Notes: a model not told the origin generated them from the sequence alone. Positions 16,932-27,349 are shown, counted from the first letter of the stretch. The stretch is 52,208 nt of DNA from Tolypothrix campylonemoides VB511288 (GCA_000828075.3 JXCB02000002.1:156752-208959); one strand, 5' to 3'. Numbers and translations: made by a program.

Positions 16932-18944
16932 ATGGTTCAGGAATTGACCAACCAAAGTTTTTCAGTACCAAAGTCAATCTTAGATGCCAGTCGAGAAGAA
17001 CTCATTGACAAAATGCAGATTGACGGAAAACTACCTAATGATTTGCAAGGTCACGTTTTTATCGTTGCACCAGTCGGGACTATTGATTCTGAAGGTCTCC
17101 CACCCAAAGACGGAAACACATACTTGAATGGTGACGGAATGATTTATCGGCTGGACTTTAATCAAAAAGGAGAAGTTACTTGGAAGACACAGATTGTTAA
17201 GCCACAAGATTACTTCTTTGACAAGAGAACTCAAAATCAAAAGTTGTTGAAATTCCGCAATTTTGGCATTATCAGGTTTTCTTTAGTGTTTGGTTTTCGC
17301 AATGAGTTGAATACAGCTTTTCTACCCATGAAATTTCCTGGGGACTTAAATGAGCGTCTGTTAATAACTTATGATGCGGGTCGTCCGTATGAAATTGATA
17401 CAGAAACACTAGAGGTAGTAACTCCAGTTGGGGAAAGAAAAGAATGGCAAGCAGCGACGAAATTACCGTATCGCTTTCCACCGATTTTAAGTACTGCACA
17501 TCCTGTTTTTGATACCTACACGAACCAAATGTTTACCGTTAATTACGGTAGATCTTTGGGTAATCTTTTAGGAAGAAAAGAGGCGAATGACTATATTCAT
17601 CTCCTTGAAGAACATCAACAGCAACTACCACAAAAATATGCTCAACTACATACTAATTTCTTGAAACAGCTCATATCTAAAGCCGATGTAATTACTTATG
17701 GTGATTTCGTCCATCTACTCTGTTGGGATGGTGCAGGTAGTTTGCAACGATGGAAGCTCGTCAACCCTGATGGTTCACCTGTGAGTATTAAGCAAAGTAT
17801 GCATCAAATGGGCATAACTGAAGATTATATCGTGCTGATGGACACTTCCTTTATTACTGGAATTGAGCAGCTGATTAACAATCCTTTGCCAACTAGCTTA
17901 GACGATCATTTAGAAGAGGCAATTAGAAAATTATTAAAACGTAAACCTTCACCTGATTCCACTCTCTATATTGTGTCCCGTCATGATCTGCAAGAGGGAC
18001 AAGATTCAGTTGTCGTGAAGAAGATAACGATTCCTCGTGAAGCTTGCCATTTTCTAGTTGACTATAGAAATCCCGATAATAAAATTACACTTCACATTTC
18101 ACATATTTGTGCTTGGAATGTTGCCGAATGGATACGTAGATATGATACCTCCCCTTATGACCAGAAGCCTTTACCGCAACATCTGCATGGAATGCAACAA
18201 TGTGAGTTAGATATCAGCGTCATGGGACGCTACGTTATTGACCTTAGTAACCAAGAGCCAACAATTGAATCTAAACTTATCACTCATGACACTTGCACTT
18301 GGGGAGCAGGGCTATTCACTTACCTTGATAGATTACCTTCATCGGGTACAACTCCAGAGAAGCTAGACAATATTTACTGGGTTTCTTTAGGACTTTGGAA
18401 GGATTTGGTAACTGATTTTATTTGTGATCTGTACAGAGATTATCCATACAGACAAAAGCCATTGGACGAAGTTCTTGAACTTGCCAGGAATTCCGCCAAA
18501 CCCTCTTGCTTGTACAGACTACACACTTCATCAAATGAGGCAATGGAAATCCCTGATTATTTCGCTTTCCCTAAAGAACACATAGCGGTTTCGCCGCAGT
18601 TTGTGCCACGCAGTGAGGGCGAGGAAAGTTCAACAAACGGTTACATTGTATGTGTCGTTTCCACTCCAAAGCGCAATGAAGTCTGGATTTTTGATGCGGA
18701 GAATCTGCAGCAGGGACCATTATGTAAGTTGTATCATCCTAACCTGAACTTTGGGTTTTCATTACACACAACATGGTTGAAGAATATTAGTTCCCGCCAG
18801 GATAGCTACAAGGCTCCGCAGATACGTAATCACCGCTCTTTAATCGACAATACACTCTCCTTTATGGAGACAGATTTATCCTCAATTACAAAGGACGAAA
18901 AAGACGAGATCGAAAGAGAAATTAATGATATAGATGTTGAGTAA
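16932..18944 (+). CDS. Carotenoid oxygenase (RPE65/CCD)-family protein
   Basis: This 670-aa protein shows the four metal-ligand histidines of the seven-bladed-propeller carotenoid/stilbene cleavage oxygenases: His190 (STAHPVFD), His291 (SMHQMGIT), His391 (HISHICAWN) and His612 (FSLHTTW). An N-terminal GHVFIVAPVG and YLNGDGMIYRLDF correspond to the family's NGDG/MVH region. It is longer than the roughly 490 aa of common cyanobacterial apocarotenoid oxygenases, with extra loops around residues 215-260 and 320-345. The substrate is undetermined. ATG 16932 was chosen because AAGGAG (16920-16925) is correctly spaced; an upstream TTG at 16899 is less likely. Confidence 0.9.
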   Translation: MVQELTNQSFSVPKSILDASREELIDKMQIDGKLPNDLQGHVFIVAPVGTIDSEGLPPKDGNTYLNGDGMIYRLDFNQKGEVTWKTQIVKPQDYFFDKRTQNQKLLKFRNFGIIRFSLVFGFRNELNTAFLPMKFPGDLNERLLITYDAGRPYEIDTETLEVVTPVGERKEWQAATKLPYRFPPILSTAHPVFDTYTNQMFTVNYGRSLGNLLGRKEANDYIHLLEEHQQQLPQKYAQLHTNFLKQLISKADVITYGDFVHLLCWDGAGSLQRWKLVNPDGSPVSIKQSMHQMGITEDYIVLMDTSFITGIEQLINNPLPTSLDDHLEEAIRKLLKRKPSPDSTLYIVSRHDLQEGQDSVVVKKITIPREACHFLVDYRNPDNKITLHISHICAWNVAEWIRRYDTSPYDQKPLPQHLHGMQQCELDISVMGRYVIDLSNQEPTIESKLITHDTCTWGAGLFTYLDRLPSSGTTPEKLDNIYWVSLGLWKDLVTDFICDLYRDYPYRQKPLDEVLELARNSAKPSCLYRLHTSSNEAMEIPDYFAFPKEHIAVSPQFVPRSEGEESSTNGYIVCVVSTPKRNEVWIFDAENLQQGPLCKLYHPNLNFGFSLHTTWLKNISSRQDSYKAPQIRNHRSLIDNTLSFMETDLSSITKDEKDEIEREINDIDVE

Positions 18945-19280
18945 TCAATAGACCTCTTGCCAAAAGGCAAAACTTGCCCTCATCCCCAACCCCTTCTCCA
19001 AAATTGGGATTCGGGGAACCAATTTCACGCGTCCCTCTCCCAACCTTGGGATTCGGGGAACCACCCTCACCCTAAGTCCCTCTCCCAAGGTTGGGAGAGG
19101 GATTTAGGGTGAGGGTAAAGATTCATGCAAGAAGTCTAATTAACATACTCTTTAAGAAGAGCGCGCGTCAGTAAACATTTAATTGACTGGTGAAAGTCAA
19201 TTTTTAACTACTAGCAAAAGAATCTACAGGTTTAAGTTCTTCCAGCCTAGTATTTCCTGAAGTTATCATTGTAATTGTAA
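18945..19280. other. Intergenic repeat block after carotenoid-oxygenase gene
   Basis: TTGGGATTCGGGGAACC is duplicated at 19004-19020 and 19046-19062 (42-bp offset). A nearly perfect 54-nt hairpin follows at 19063-19116, ACCCTCACCCTAA...TTAGGGTGAGGGT with an inner CCCTCTCCCAA/TTGGGAGAGGG. It may terminate transcription. No gene is seen. Confidence 0.6.
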
Positions 19281-19330
19281 AAAAACTATAAAAAGGAGCG
19301 AGATACCTCGCTACCTTTTTATAGTTTTTG
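19281..19330. terminator. Strong AT-rich hairpin, terminator-like
   Basis: AAAAACTATAAAAAGG-GCGAG pairs with CTCGC-CCTTTTTATAGTTTTT around an ATAC loop. A- and T-tracts on both sides allow termination on either strand. It sits 44 bp before the start of the giant kinase-like gene, insulating it or acting in its leader. Confidence 0.6.
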
Positions 19331-19373
19331 TATAGTTATATTTAATATTGCTTTTCTAACATAAAAAAATATC

Positions 19374-22300
19374 ATGATTAGACTTCCAGGATACGAAATA
19401 AAAGAAAAGGTTTACGAAGAAGTCAAAACAGTTCTTTATCGGGGGGTAACAAATCAAGACAAACACCCAGTTATTATTAAAGTTATTCAAGTAAAATATC
19501 CTTCTGTTGAAGATATTACAAACTTGAGGCAAGAATATAAAATTCTTAAAAGTATAGATCATGCAGGAGTTATCAAATGTTACAAAATCGAAAGTTATCA
19601 AGATAATTTAGCTTTAATATTAGAAGATTTTGGCGGTCAACCTTTGTCTCAGTTACTCCAAGTCAATCAACAGCCACTGAACGAGTTTCTTACTATTGCT
19701 ATTTCTTTAGCAGAAATTCTTATTCAAATCCATAAGGTTCCAATTATTCATAAGAATATAAAAACTAGCAATATTTTTATCAACCCGAAAACGAAACAGG
19801 TAAAACTGACTGGATTTAGTAGCGCTATTACTCTGACAAGAGAGCAGCAGACAATCAGCAAGACCAAATTGCCAGAAAGTTCTCTTGCTTACATATCACC
19901 AGAGCAAACAGGGAGAATGAATCGCTCTCTTGACTACCGTACCGACTTGTATTCTTTGGGAATTACTTTTTATGAAATGCTTACTGGAATTGTACCTTTT
20001 ACTACTACTGACCCAATAGAGTTAGTTCACTACCATATAGCAAAACAACCAGTGCAACCTTCACAAAAAAGGGAAATTCCCAAAGCAGTGTCGGATATTG
20101 TAATGAAACTCTTAGCCAAAAATGCTGAAGACAGATACCAAAGTGCTGCTGGACTAAAATTTGACCTGGAAAACTGTCTACTTCAACTGCAAAATACAGG
20201 GACGATTGAAGACTTTCCGCTAGGTAGGCGCGATCGCGGAAACCAACTTCTGATACCGCAAAAACTTTATGGACGAGAGAAGCAAGTGCAAACCCTCTTA
20301 GATGCCTTTGCAAGAGTCACTCAAGGAACAACCGAGATGATGCTGGTTTCTGGTTACTCAGGAATTGGCAAAACTTCAATTGTTCATGAAGTTCATAAAC
20401 CTATCGTAGAAGCAAGAGGATACTTCATAGCTGGTAAGTTTGACCAGTTGAAACGAGATATTCCCTACGCAGCTTTCATTCAGGCTTTTCAAGAACTCAT
20501 AAGCCAGCTATTAACAGAAAATCAACAAAAAATTGCTCTTTGGAAAGAGAAACTGTTAAACGCTTTAGCGTCCAACGGGCAGGTCATTATTAATGTTATT
20601 CCCGAAGTTGAACTGATTATCGGAACACAACCGGAAGTTCCACAACTGGGGGCATCTGAATCAGAAAATAGGTTTCATCAAGTCTTTCAACAATTTATTA
20701 ATGTTTTTTGTCAACCAGAACATCCGTTAGTTATTTTTCTAGATGATTTACAGTGGGTAGATGCCGCATCTCTCAAGTTAATTCAACTTTTGCTTGCTGA
20801 TAACAAGAAATTTCTGTTACTTATTGGGGCATATCGAGATAACGAAGTTAGTTCCGAACATTCATTAACTCAGACTTTAGAGAAAATTAAATCCACTGGA
20901 GTGGTAATTAATAACATCACTGTTGAACCCTTATCTAGCATTCATATTGCGCAGATGATAAAGGAGAGCTTAATTGGAAATTTAGATGCTGATTTTGTTA
21001 AAATTTTGGCAGAACTTATTTTTAGCAAAACCCAAGGTAATCCTTTTTTCTTAACTCAATTAATCAAAACGCTGTATTCAGAAAAATTGCTAGTTTATTT
21101 AGTATATAGTGATAGTTGGCAGTGGAATATTGCACATATTCAAGCAATTGGTATCACTGATTATAACATCGTAGAATTGATTGCCCGAAATATTTGCAAA
21201 CTGCCACCAGATACTCAAAAAGTTTTAAAACTCGCTGCTTGTATTGGAAACTCTTTTAACTTAGAAATTTTAGCAATTGTTAATGAAAAATCTAGTGTAG
21301 CTACAGCCCAAGAAATTTTGCCAGCGATTCAAGCAGGTTTGATACTACCTCAATCCGATACATACAAAATTCCTCTAGTTTTGACTGAATCAGAAGCAAC
21401 TTCTCTAAAAGTAGATGATATCCAAGTTAACTACAAATTTTTGCATGATCGTGTGCAACAAGCTGCTTATTCTCTTATTCCCGATTGCGAAAAAAAAGTA
21501 ACTCACCAAAAAATTGGTCAACTTCTGCTAAAGAATACAATCTTACAAGAGCAAAAAGATAATATTTTTACTCTTGTTAACCAACTTAACTTTGGGCGTG
21601 ATTTACTTATAAATTATTATGATAAATCTGAACTAGCTAAATTGAATTTCGTTGCTGGACATAAAGCAAAGATGGCTACAGCTTATGAAGCTGCTATTAA
21701 TTATTTTAATGTGGCTCTAGAACTTTTAGAATTAGATAGCCCTGAAGAGGATGACCTGATTTTTGTTCTCTATCTGAAAGCATCAGAGACCCAATATCTT
21801 AATACTAATTTTGCCGAGGCTGCAAGGCTATGCAATATTGGTTTGAAACAAGGAAATACTATTCTTAAAAAAGTCAAATTTTATGAAATTAAAATTAGAA
21901 TTGCATTAGCTCAAAATCAGATTCAATTAGCAATAGAGACAGGGCTACTAGTTCTTGAGATGCTGGAAGTTTCTCTGTGTCAATCATCACCAGAAGAATT
22001 AAATTTTGACGAATTAGCGAAGCTGCCAAGAATGACCGATCCATACAAACTTGCAGCAATGGAGAGTTTAATGCTCATACACCCGCCTGCTTGTTTTGCA
22101 GAAAGCGCTCTAGGTCTCACTATTCTATATACTATGATTGAACTCTCTAGGCAATATGGAAACTCGCCGCCGTCTATTAATGCGTATGCTGTCTATGGCG
22201 CTCTTGTAAGTTGGTATGTACCAGACATAGATTGTGCATATCAACTTGGTCAATTAGCTTGGCTAGTATTAGCTCAATTGGATGCTAAAGAATTTGAGTG

Positions 22301-24761
22301 TCAATTATTAGTAACCATTTCCCTTACTATTACCCATTGGAAAAAGCATACTAAAGAAACTATAGAACCACTTTTTTCTGCAATTCAAAGTGGCTTAGAA
22401 GTTGGTGATATAGAATTTGCTTGTTATGCGGCTCATTACTACTCAATACATTTATTTTTTAATGGATATCAATTACAGTACGTGCAAGATAATCAAAAGC
22501 GATATATTAACTTTATTAAAAATAATAAACAAGAACACCAATTATATTTAATAAAAATTTGTAGCCAGCTAGTAGCAAATTTACTTTGTCAATCAGTTAA
22601 CAAATTGATTTTAGATGGAGAGTTTACTAGTGAGACAGAAACTCTATTAACTTTACAGGCTAATAACAATTTTTTAGCTATGTTCAGTCTCTATTTTGCT
22701 AAATCTTTAATTTACTATTTATTTAAAAAATATACCAGTTCTATAGAGTATGCAATAACAGCCTCAAAAGCTTCAGAATTTATACAAGGCGAAATTATAT
22801 TTACACAACATAATTTCTATTATTCACTAGCTCTTTTGGGTCAATATTCCCATGCTAGTTCTCAAGCAAATTTAGGTAATGAGAGTGAGCAAGAACAGTT
22901 TCTAATGCAAGTAGAACGAAATCAAGAAAAAATGAAATACTGGGCGCATCATTGTCCAATGAATTATCAGCATAAATACGAGCTTGTAGAGGCAGAAAAG
23001 GCTCGTGTTTTAGGGCAAATTCTCATAGCAATGGAATATTACGATCGCGCAATTCAAGGAGCAAGAGTACAGGGCTACATTCAAGAAGAAGCCGTCGCTT
23101 GTGAACGAGCAGCAGAATTTTATTTAGGTTTGGGCAGAGAGGAGATTGCCCAGTTATATATGAAGAATGCACACCACTGTTATACTCGCTGGGGAGCAAT
23201 AGCCAAAGTTAAAGATTTGGAATCTGAATACCCACAGTTTCTTGCAGAAGTTACAAACCGAACAGAAGTTGAAAGTACTAGTCTAAATACTACGAGCAGC
23301 GATTCAGAAGTACTCGACTTGACAACAGTGATTAAAGCATCGCAAGCCTTAGCTAGTGAAATTGTGCTAGAAAAATTACTCGAAGAGTTGATGAAAATTG
23401 CAATTGAGAACGCAGGCGCTCAAAAAGGCTATCTGATTCTCGACAAACAAGGGAACTGGGTTATCGAAGCTCAAGGAAATGTAAATTCTGATGACGTTAA
23501 TATACTGCAATCAATTCCAGTAGACTCCGTAAATCCTGAAATTCAAGTTCCCCTCCTATCAACCGCTATCATCAATTATGTCGCTCGTACTCAAGAAAAT
23601 GTCGTCTTAAATGATGCTGTCCATGAAGGACAATTTACCCGCGATCCCTACATTGTCGCCACTCAACCAAAATCGATTCTTTGCACTCCCCTACTTTATA
23701 AAGGCAAACTGAGCGGCATTTTATATTTAGAAAATAATCTCACAACGAGTGCTTTTACGAGCGATCGCGTCGAAGTCCTAAAAATCCTTTCTGCTCAAGC
23801 CGCCATCTCCATTGAAAATTCCCGTCTCTACGAACAGTTGGAGGATTATAACCGGACTCTCGAACAGAAAGTGAAGACGAGAACCCAGGAATTAGAAGAA
23901 AAAAATCAGGATTTGGCAAGTCTGTTGCAAAAGCTCAAAGCCACACAAGCTCAGATTATCGCACAAGAAAAATTGGCTTCTTTGGGAGCTTTAACAGCCG
24001 GTATTGCTCATGAAATCAAAAATCCCTTAAACTTTGTTAACAACTTTGCTGAACTTTCTGTAGAGTTAACCCAAGAACTGCTCGAAGAAATTGAAAATCA
24101 ACAAGACCGATTAAACCCAGAATCGAGAGAATATATTGAAGAGATTTTAAATGATCTTAAGCAAAATGCTCAAAAAATTAATGAGCATGGCAAACGAGCA
24201 GATAATATAGTGCATGGAATGCTGATGCATTCTCGGGGTCAAACTGGCGATCGCCAACAAACCGACATCAACGCAATGCTTGCAGAAGCTATTAGTTTAA
24301 CTTATCACGGGATGCGTGCCAAAGATGCTGCCTTTAACATCGTTATAGAAACTAACTATGGTGATAACTTGGGTTTAATCAATGTTGTGCCGCAGAATAT
24401 CAGTCGTGCTTTCATAAATATTATTAATAACGCTTGCTACGCCGCATATAAAAAGAAAATGCGTTTTCAAGCTGAGGGTAAGGCTGAAGAATTCTTACCT
24501 AGGCTCATAGTGAGTACAAAAGATTTAGGTAAGCAGGTAGAAATACATATCCGAGATAACGGCGGAGGTATTCCACAGAAATTGCGAGATCAGATTTTTA
24601 ATCCTTTTTTCACCACAAAGCCACCCGGCGAAGGAACTGGTTTGGGTCTTTCTATTACTCATGATATTATTGTGCAGCAGCATCAAGGAAATATCACAGT
24701 AGAAAGCGAAGTAAACAGTTATACACTATTTATTATCACTTTGCCCAAGACTTTTCTCTAA
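19374..24761 (+). CDS. Giant Ser/Thr kinase-like - AAA ATPase - TPR - GAF - histidine kinase
   Basis: The 1795-aa protein matches the cyanobacterial multi-sensor kinase architecture. A Ser/Thr-kinase-like domain (1-270) has the ATP Lys in VIIKVI, but HKNIKTSN replaces HRDLKPxN (Asn128 at the catalytic Asp) and TGF (146-148) replaces DFG. An AAA_16-type ATPase (about 300-560) has P-loop GYSGIGKT (Lys333) and Walker B LVIFLDDLQWVD (Asp457-Asp458). A long helical/TPR-like region (about 690-1290) leads to GAF (about 1320-1480), coiled coil, HisKA with phospho-acceptor His1546 (AGIAHEIKNP), and HATPase_c with N box (NIINNACYA), DNGGGIP and GTGLGLS. The histidine kinase looks active; the first domain looks like a pseudokinase. 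Two receiver-domain genes follow at once. Confidence 0.93.
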   Translation: MIRLPGYEIKEKVYEEVKTVLYRGVTNQDKHPVIIKVIQVKYPSVEDITNLRQEYKILKSIDHAGVIKCYKIESYQDNLALILEDFGGQPLSQLLQVNQQPLNEFLTIAISLAEILIQIHKVPIIHKNIKTSNIFINPKTKQVKLTGFSSAITLTREQQTISKTKLPESSLAYISPEQTGRMNRSLDYRTDLYSLGITFYEMLTGIVPFTTTDPIELVHYHIAKQPVQPSQKREIPKAVSDIVMKLLAKNAEDRYQSAAGLKFDLENCLLQLQNTGTIEDFPLGRRDRGNQLLIPQKLYGREKQVQTLLDAFARVTQGTTEMMLVSGYSGIGKTSIVHEVHKPIVEARGYFIAGKFDQLKRDIPYAAFIQAFQELISQLLTENQQKIALWKEKLLNALASNGQVIINVIPEVELIIGTQPEVPQLGASESENRFHQVFQQFINVFCQPEHPLVIFLDDLQWVDAASLKLIQLLLADNKKFLLLIGAYRDNEVSSEHSLTQTLEKIKSTGVVINNITVEPLSSIHIAQMIKESLIGNLDADFVKILAELIFSKTQGNPFFLTQLIKTLYSEKLLVYLVYSDSWQWNIAHIQAIGITDYNIVELIARNICKLPPDTQKVLKLAACIGNSFNLEILAIVNEKSSVATAQEILPAIQAGLILPQSDTYKIPLVLTESEATSLKVDDIQVNYKFLHDRVQQAAYSLIPDCEKKVTHQKIGQLLLKNTILQEQKDNIFTLVNQLNFGRDLLINYYDKSELAKLNFVAGHKAKMATAYEAAINYFNVALELLELDSPEEDDLIFVLYLKASETQYLNTNFAEAARLCNIGLKQGNTILKKVKFYEIKIRIALAQNQIQLAIETGLLVLEMLEVSLCQSSPEELNFDELAKLPRMTDPYKLAAMESLMLIHPPACFAESALGLTILYTMIELSRQYGNSPPSINAYAVYGALVSWYVPDIDCAYQLGQLAWLVLAQLDAKEFECQLLVTISLTITHWKKHTKETIEPLFSAIQSGLEVGDIEFACYAAHYYSIHLFFNGYQLQYVQDNQKRYINFIKNNKQEHQLYLIKICSQLVANLLCQSVNKLILDGEFTSETETLLTLQANNNFLAMFSLYFAKSLIYYLFKKYTSSIEYAITASKASEFIQGEIIFTQHNFYYSLALLGQYSHASSQANLGNESEQEQFLMQVERNQEKMKYWAHHCPMNYQHKYELVEAEKARVLGQILIAMEYYDRAIQGARVQGYIQEEAVACERAAEFYLGLGREEIAQLYMKNAHHCYTRWGAIAKVKDLESEYPQFLAEVTNRTEVESTSLNTTSSDSEVLDLTTVIKASQALASEIVLEKLLEELMKIAIENAGAQKGYLILDKQGNWVIEAQGNVNSDDVNILQSIPVDSVNPEIQVPLLSTAIINYVARTQENVVLNDAVHEGQFTRDPYIVATQPKSILCTPLLYKGKLSGILYLENNLTTSAFTSDRVEVLKILSAQAAISIENSRLYEQLEDYNRTLEQKVKTRTQELEEKNQDLASLLQKLKATQAQIIAQEKLASLGALTAGIAHEIKNPLNFVNNFAELSVELTQELLEEIENQQDRLNPESREYIEEILNDLKQNAQKINEHGKRADNIVHGMLMHSRGQTGDRQQTDINAMLAEAISLTYHGMRAKDAAFNIVIETNYGDNLGLINVVPQNISRAFINIINNACYAAYKKKMRFQAEGKAEEFLPRLIVSTKDLGKQVEIHIRDNGGGIPQKLRDQIFNPFFTTKPPGEGTGLGLSITHDIIVQQHQGNITVESEVNSYTLFIITLPKTFL

Positions 24762-24773
24762 AAAAAATTAAAA

Positions 24774-25142
24774 ATGAAAATAATGGTTGTAGACGATGAA
24801 CAAGACGTTCAATTTTTGTTTCAGCAAAGATTTAGAAGAGAACTCAGACAAAATCAAATCACCTTATATTTTACCTTGTCAGCAGAGGAAGCACTTGAAC
24901 AATTACGAAGTAACCAAAGTAATTGTTTATCGCTGATACTAACAGATATTAATATGCCTGGAATGAACGGGCTAGAATTACTCAAAATTATTAAAGAAAA
25001 TTTTCCTCATTTAAAAGTGTTTGTCATCACTGCTTATAACGATGAAAATAATTACCAAACAGCTCAACAATACGGTGCTGATGCTTATATCACAAAGCCA
25101 ATAGAATTTAACAAACTTAAGGAAAAAATATTGAATTCGTAA
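24774..25142 (+). CDS. Single-domain response regulator (REC)
   Basis: The 122-aa receiver has acidic pocket Asp7-Asp8, phospho-acceptor Asp58 (LILTDINMPG), Thr86 and Lys108 (YITKPIEF). There is no output domain, so it acts as a CheY-like relay or phosphate sink. It starts 12 bp after the giant histidine kinase, so it is almost certainly co-transcribed and a cognate partner. It is 23 bp from the next REC protein. Confidence 0.95.
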   Translation: MKIMVVDDEQDVQFLFQQRFRRELRQNQITLYFTLSAEEALEQLRSNQSNCLSLILTDINMPGMNGLELLKIIKENFPHLKVFVITAYNDENNYQTAQQYGADAYITKPIEFNKLKEKILNS

Positions 25143-25165
25143 ACAATCCCAATCAGGACAAAACT

Positions 25166-27349
25166 ATGCCAGCTAAAATACTGGTTGTGGATGATGAACC
25201 TGACTTAGAACTGCTGCTTTGTCAGGTATTTAGAAAAAAAATTAGGCAAAAGCAATTTCAATTATTTTTTGCCCAAAATGGATTAGAAGCGCTCGAAAAG
25301 CTACAAAACGAACCGGATATAGATATAGTTTTAACGGATATCTATATGCCGGAAATGGATGGGCTAACTTTACTCACTAAACTTAATGAGTTATATCCCA
25401 TCATTAAAGCAATAATTATTTCTGCGTATGGCGATATAGAAAATATCAGAACGGCAATGAATCGGGGTGCTTTTGACTTCCTGACTAAGCCGATTAATTT
25501 TCAGGATTTAGAAATTACTACTAACAAAACTCTACAACATGTGCTGCGCATGAAAGCGACTCGCGAACAGGAGCGTTTAACACAGCAGGCTCAAGCAGAA
25601 TTATTGAGCCGTTTGCAACAAGAGGTGACTGAACGTCTGCGAGCAGAGGAAGCATTGCGCGAAAGTGAGAGAAGACTGGCTCAATTTCTGGAAGCTGTGC
25701 CAGTAGGTGTACTTGTCTTCGATGCTAACAGTGAACCCTACTATACCAATCAGGCAGCACAGCAGATACTGGGTGAGGGAGTTAAAACCGCAGCCACGGC
25801 GGCTCAATTCAACCAGATTTATCCAGTTTATCAGGCAGGAACGCAGCAACTGTACCCCGTCGAGCAGCTACCGCTTGTGCGAGCGTTAAACGGCAAAAGT
25901 ACAACTGTTGTTGATGATATGGTGATCCACCAAGGTGACAAAATCATCCCTTTAGAGGTGTCAGCAACGCCGATTTATGATGAGAAGGGAGAAATTATCT
26001 ATGCCATAGCCGCTTTTACTGATATCACTCAACGTAAACAAGCGGAAGCGGAACGGATTCAGTTTACTCAAGAATTAGCAAGCAAAAACGCAGCTTTGCA
26101 GCAGGCAAAAGATGCATTAGCTGAATCCAACCGTACCTTGGAACAAAAAGTCGAAGAGCGTACTCGCGAACTCTCACAAACGCTCGAAATTCTTAAAGCC
26201 ACTCAAGCTGAATTGGTATTTGAAAACGCTCTGCTTAAAAATGCAGAACAATCTTCAACTTTTGATTATCAAGTAGGTGGTAGTTTGCCAATGAATGCTC
26301 CTACATATGTGGTGCGTTCTGCAGACCGTTTGCTGTATCAAGCACTGAAGCGTGGAGACTTTTGTTATATTCTAAACACACGCCAGATGGGCAAGTCAAG
26401 CCTCATGGTACACATGATGGACTATCTCCAAAAAGAGGGGTTTAGCTGTGCAGCGATTGATATCACTCGTCTTGGCACTGAAAACGTGACTCCTGCTCAA
26501 TGGTACAAGGGATTTGCCGTGGAGTTATGGCAAAATTTTAATTTGTTTGGAAAAGTCAATCTGAAAGCTTGGTGGAATGAGGAAAAAGATTTATCGCCTA
26601 TCCAATGTTTGAGCAGATTTATAGAGGATATTATACTTGGTCAGGTTAAGAGTGAAAAGGTATTTATTTTTGTAGATGAGATTGATACTGTTTTGGGCTT
26701 AAATTTTGCAGTCAATGACTTTTTTGCTCTCATTCGTTCTTGCTATAACCAACGTAGTATTAATCCAGAGTATGAACGTTTAACTTTTGCTTTGTTTGGA
26801 GTAGCAACACCTTCAGATTTGATCACTGATCCCCAAAGAACGCCTTTTAACATTGGTCAAGCAATTCAACTTAATGGCTTTCAAATTCATGAAGCTCAAC
26901 CTTTACTTTATGGATTGGCAGAGAAAGTGAGCAATCCACAAGTAGTGCTGAAAGAAGTGTTAGCTTGGACAGGTGGTCAACCTTTTTTGACTCAAAAACT
27001 TTGTAAACTTATACGCCGTGCTTCATCCCCGATTCCTACGAATAATGAAGCGCAATGGGTTGAACATTTGGTGCGGACTTGTGTAATAGACAATTGGGAA
27101 TCTCAAGATGAGCCAGAGCATTTGAGAACTATCCGTGACCGAATTCTTAATAGTGAACACCAACCTCTTCGGCTACTACAACTTTATCAACAAATTTTAC
27201 AGCAACGAGAAGTTGCCTCTGTAGACTCTCCAGAGGAAAGGGAATTGCTGTTATCGGGATTAGTTGTCAAGCAACAGGGTTCTTTAAAAGTGCATAACCG
27301 TATTTATGAATTAATATTTAATCCTAGTTGGATCAATTTGCATATTTAA
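25166..27349 (+). CDS. Response regulator REC - PAS - AAA-like ATPase fusion
   Basis: The 727-aa protein begins with a complete receiver (Asp9-Asp10, phospho-acceptor Asp58, KPINF). A coiled coil (about 130-165) precedes a PAS domain (about 168-290; RRLAQFLEAVPVGVLVFDA), and a second coiled coil with LEQKVEERTREL follows. The C-terminal 365 residues are an AAA-like (AAA_35) domain starting GGSLPMNAPTYVVRSADRLL, with P-loop TRQMGKSS (Lys410) and Walker B VFIFVDEIDTV. There is no DNA-binding or kinase domain. It is presumably a phosphorylation-controlled ATPase or scaffold downstream of the adjacent hybrid kinase. Its ATPase module is the same family as that of the CHAT protein at 10221-12809. 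Confidence 0.9.
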   Translation: MPAKILVVDDEPDLELLLCQVFRKKIRQKQFQLFFAQNGLEALEKLQNEPDIDIVLTDIYMPEMDGLTLLTKLNELYPIIKAIIISAYGDIENIRTAMNRGAFDFLTKPINFQDLEITTNKTLQHVLRMKATREQERLTQQAQAELLSRLQQEVTERLRAEEALRESERRLAQFLEAVPVGVLVFDANSEPYYTNQAAQQILGEGVKTAATAAQFNQIYPVYQAGTQQLYPVEQLPLVRALNGKSTTVVDDMVIHQGDKIIPLEVSATPIYDEKGEIIYAIAAFTDITQRKQAEAERIQFTQELASKNAALQQAKDALAESNRTLEQKVEERTRELSQTLEILKATQAELVFENALLKNAEQSSTFDYQVGGSLPMNAPTYVVRSADRLLYQALKRGDFCYILNTRQMGKSSLMVHMMDYLQKEGFSCAAIDITRLGTENVTPAQWYKGFAVELWQNFNLFGKVNLKAWWNEEKDLSPIQCLSRFIEDIILGQVKSEKVFIFVDEIDTVLGLNFAVNDFFALIRSCYNQRSINPEYERLTFALFGVATPSDLITDPQRTPFNIGQAIQLNGFQIHEAQPLLYGLAEKVSNPQVVLKEVLAWTGGQPFLTQKLCKLIRRASSPIPTNNEAQWVEHLVRTCVIDNWESQDEPEHLRTIRDRILNSEHQPLRLLQLYQQILQQREVASVDSPEERELLLSGLVVKQQGSLKVHNRIYELIFNPSWINLHI

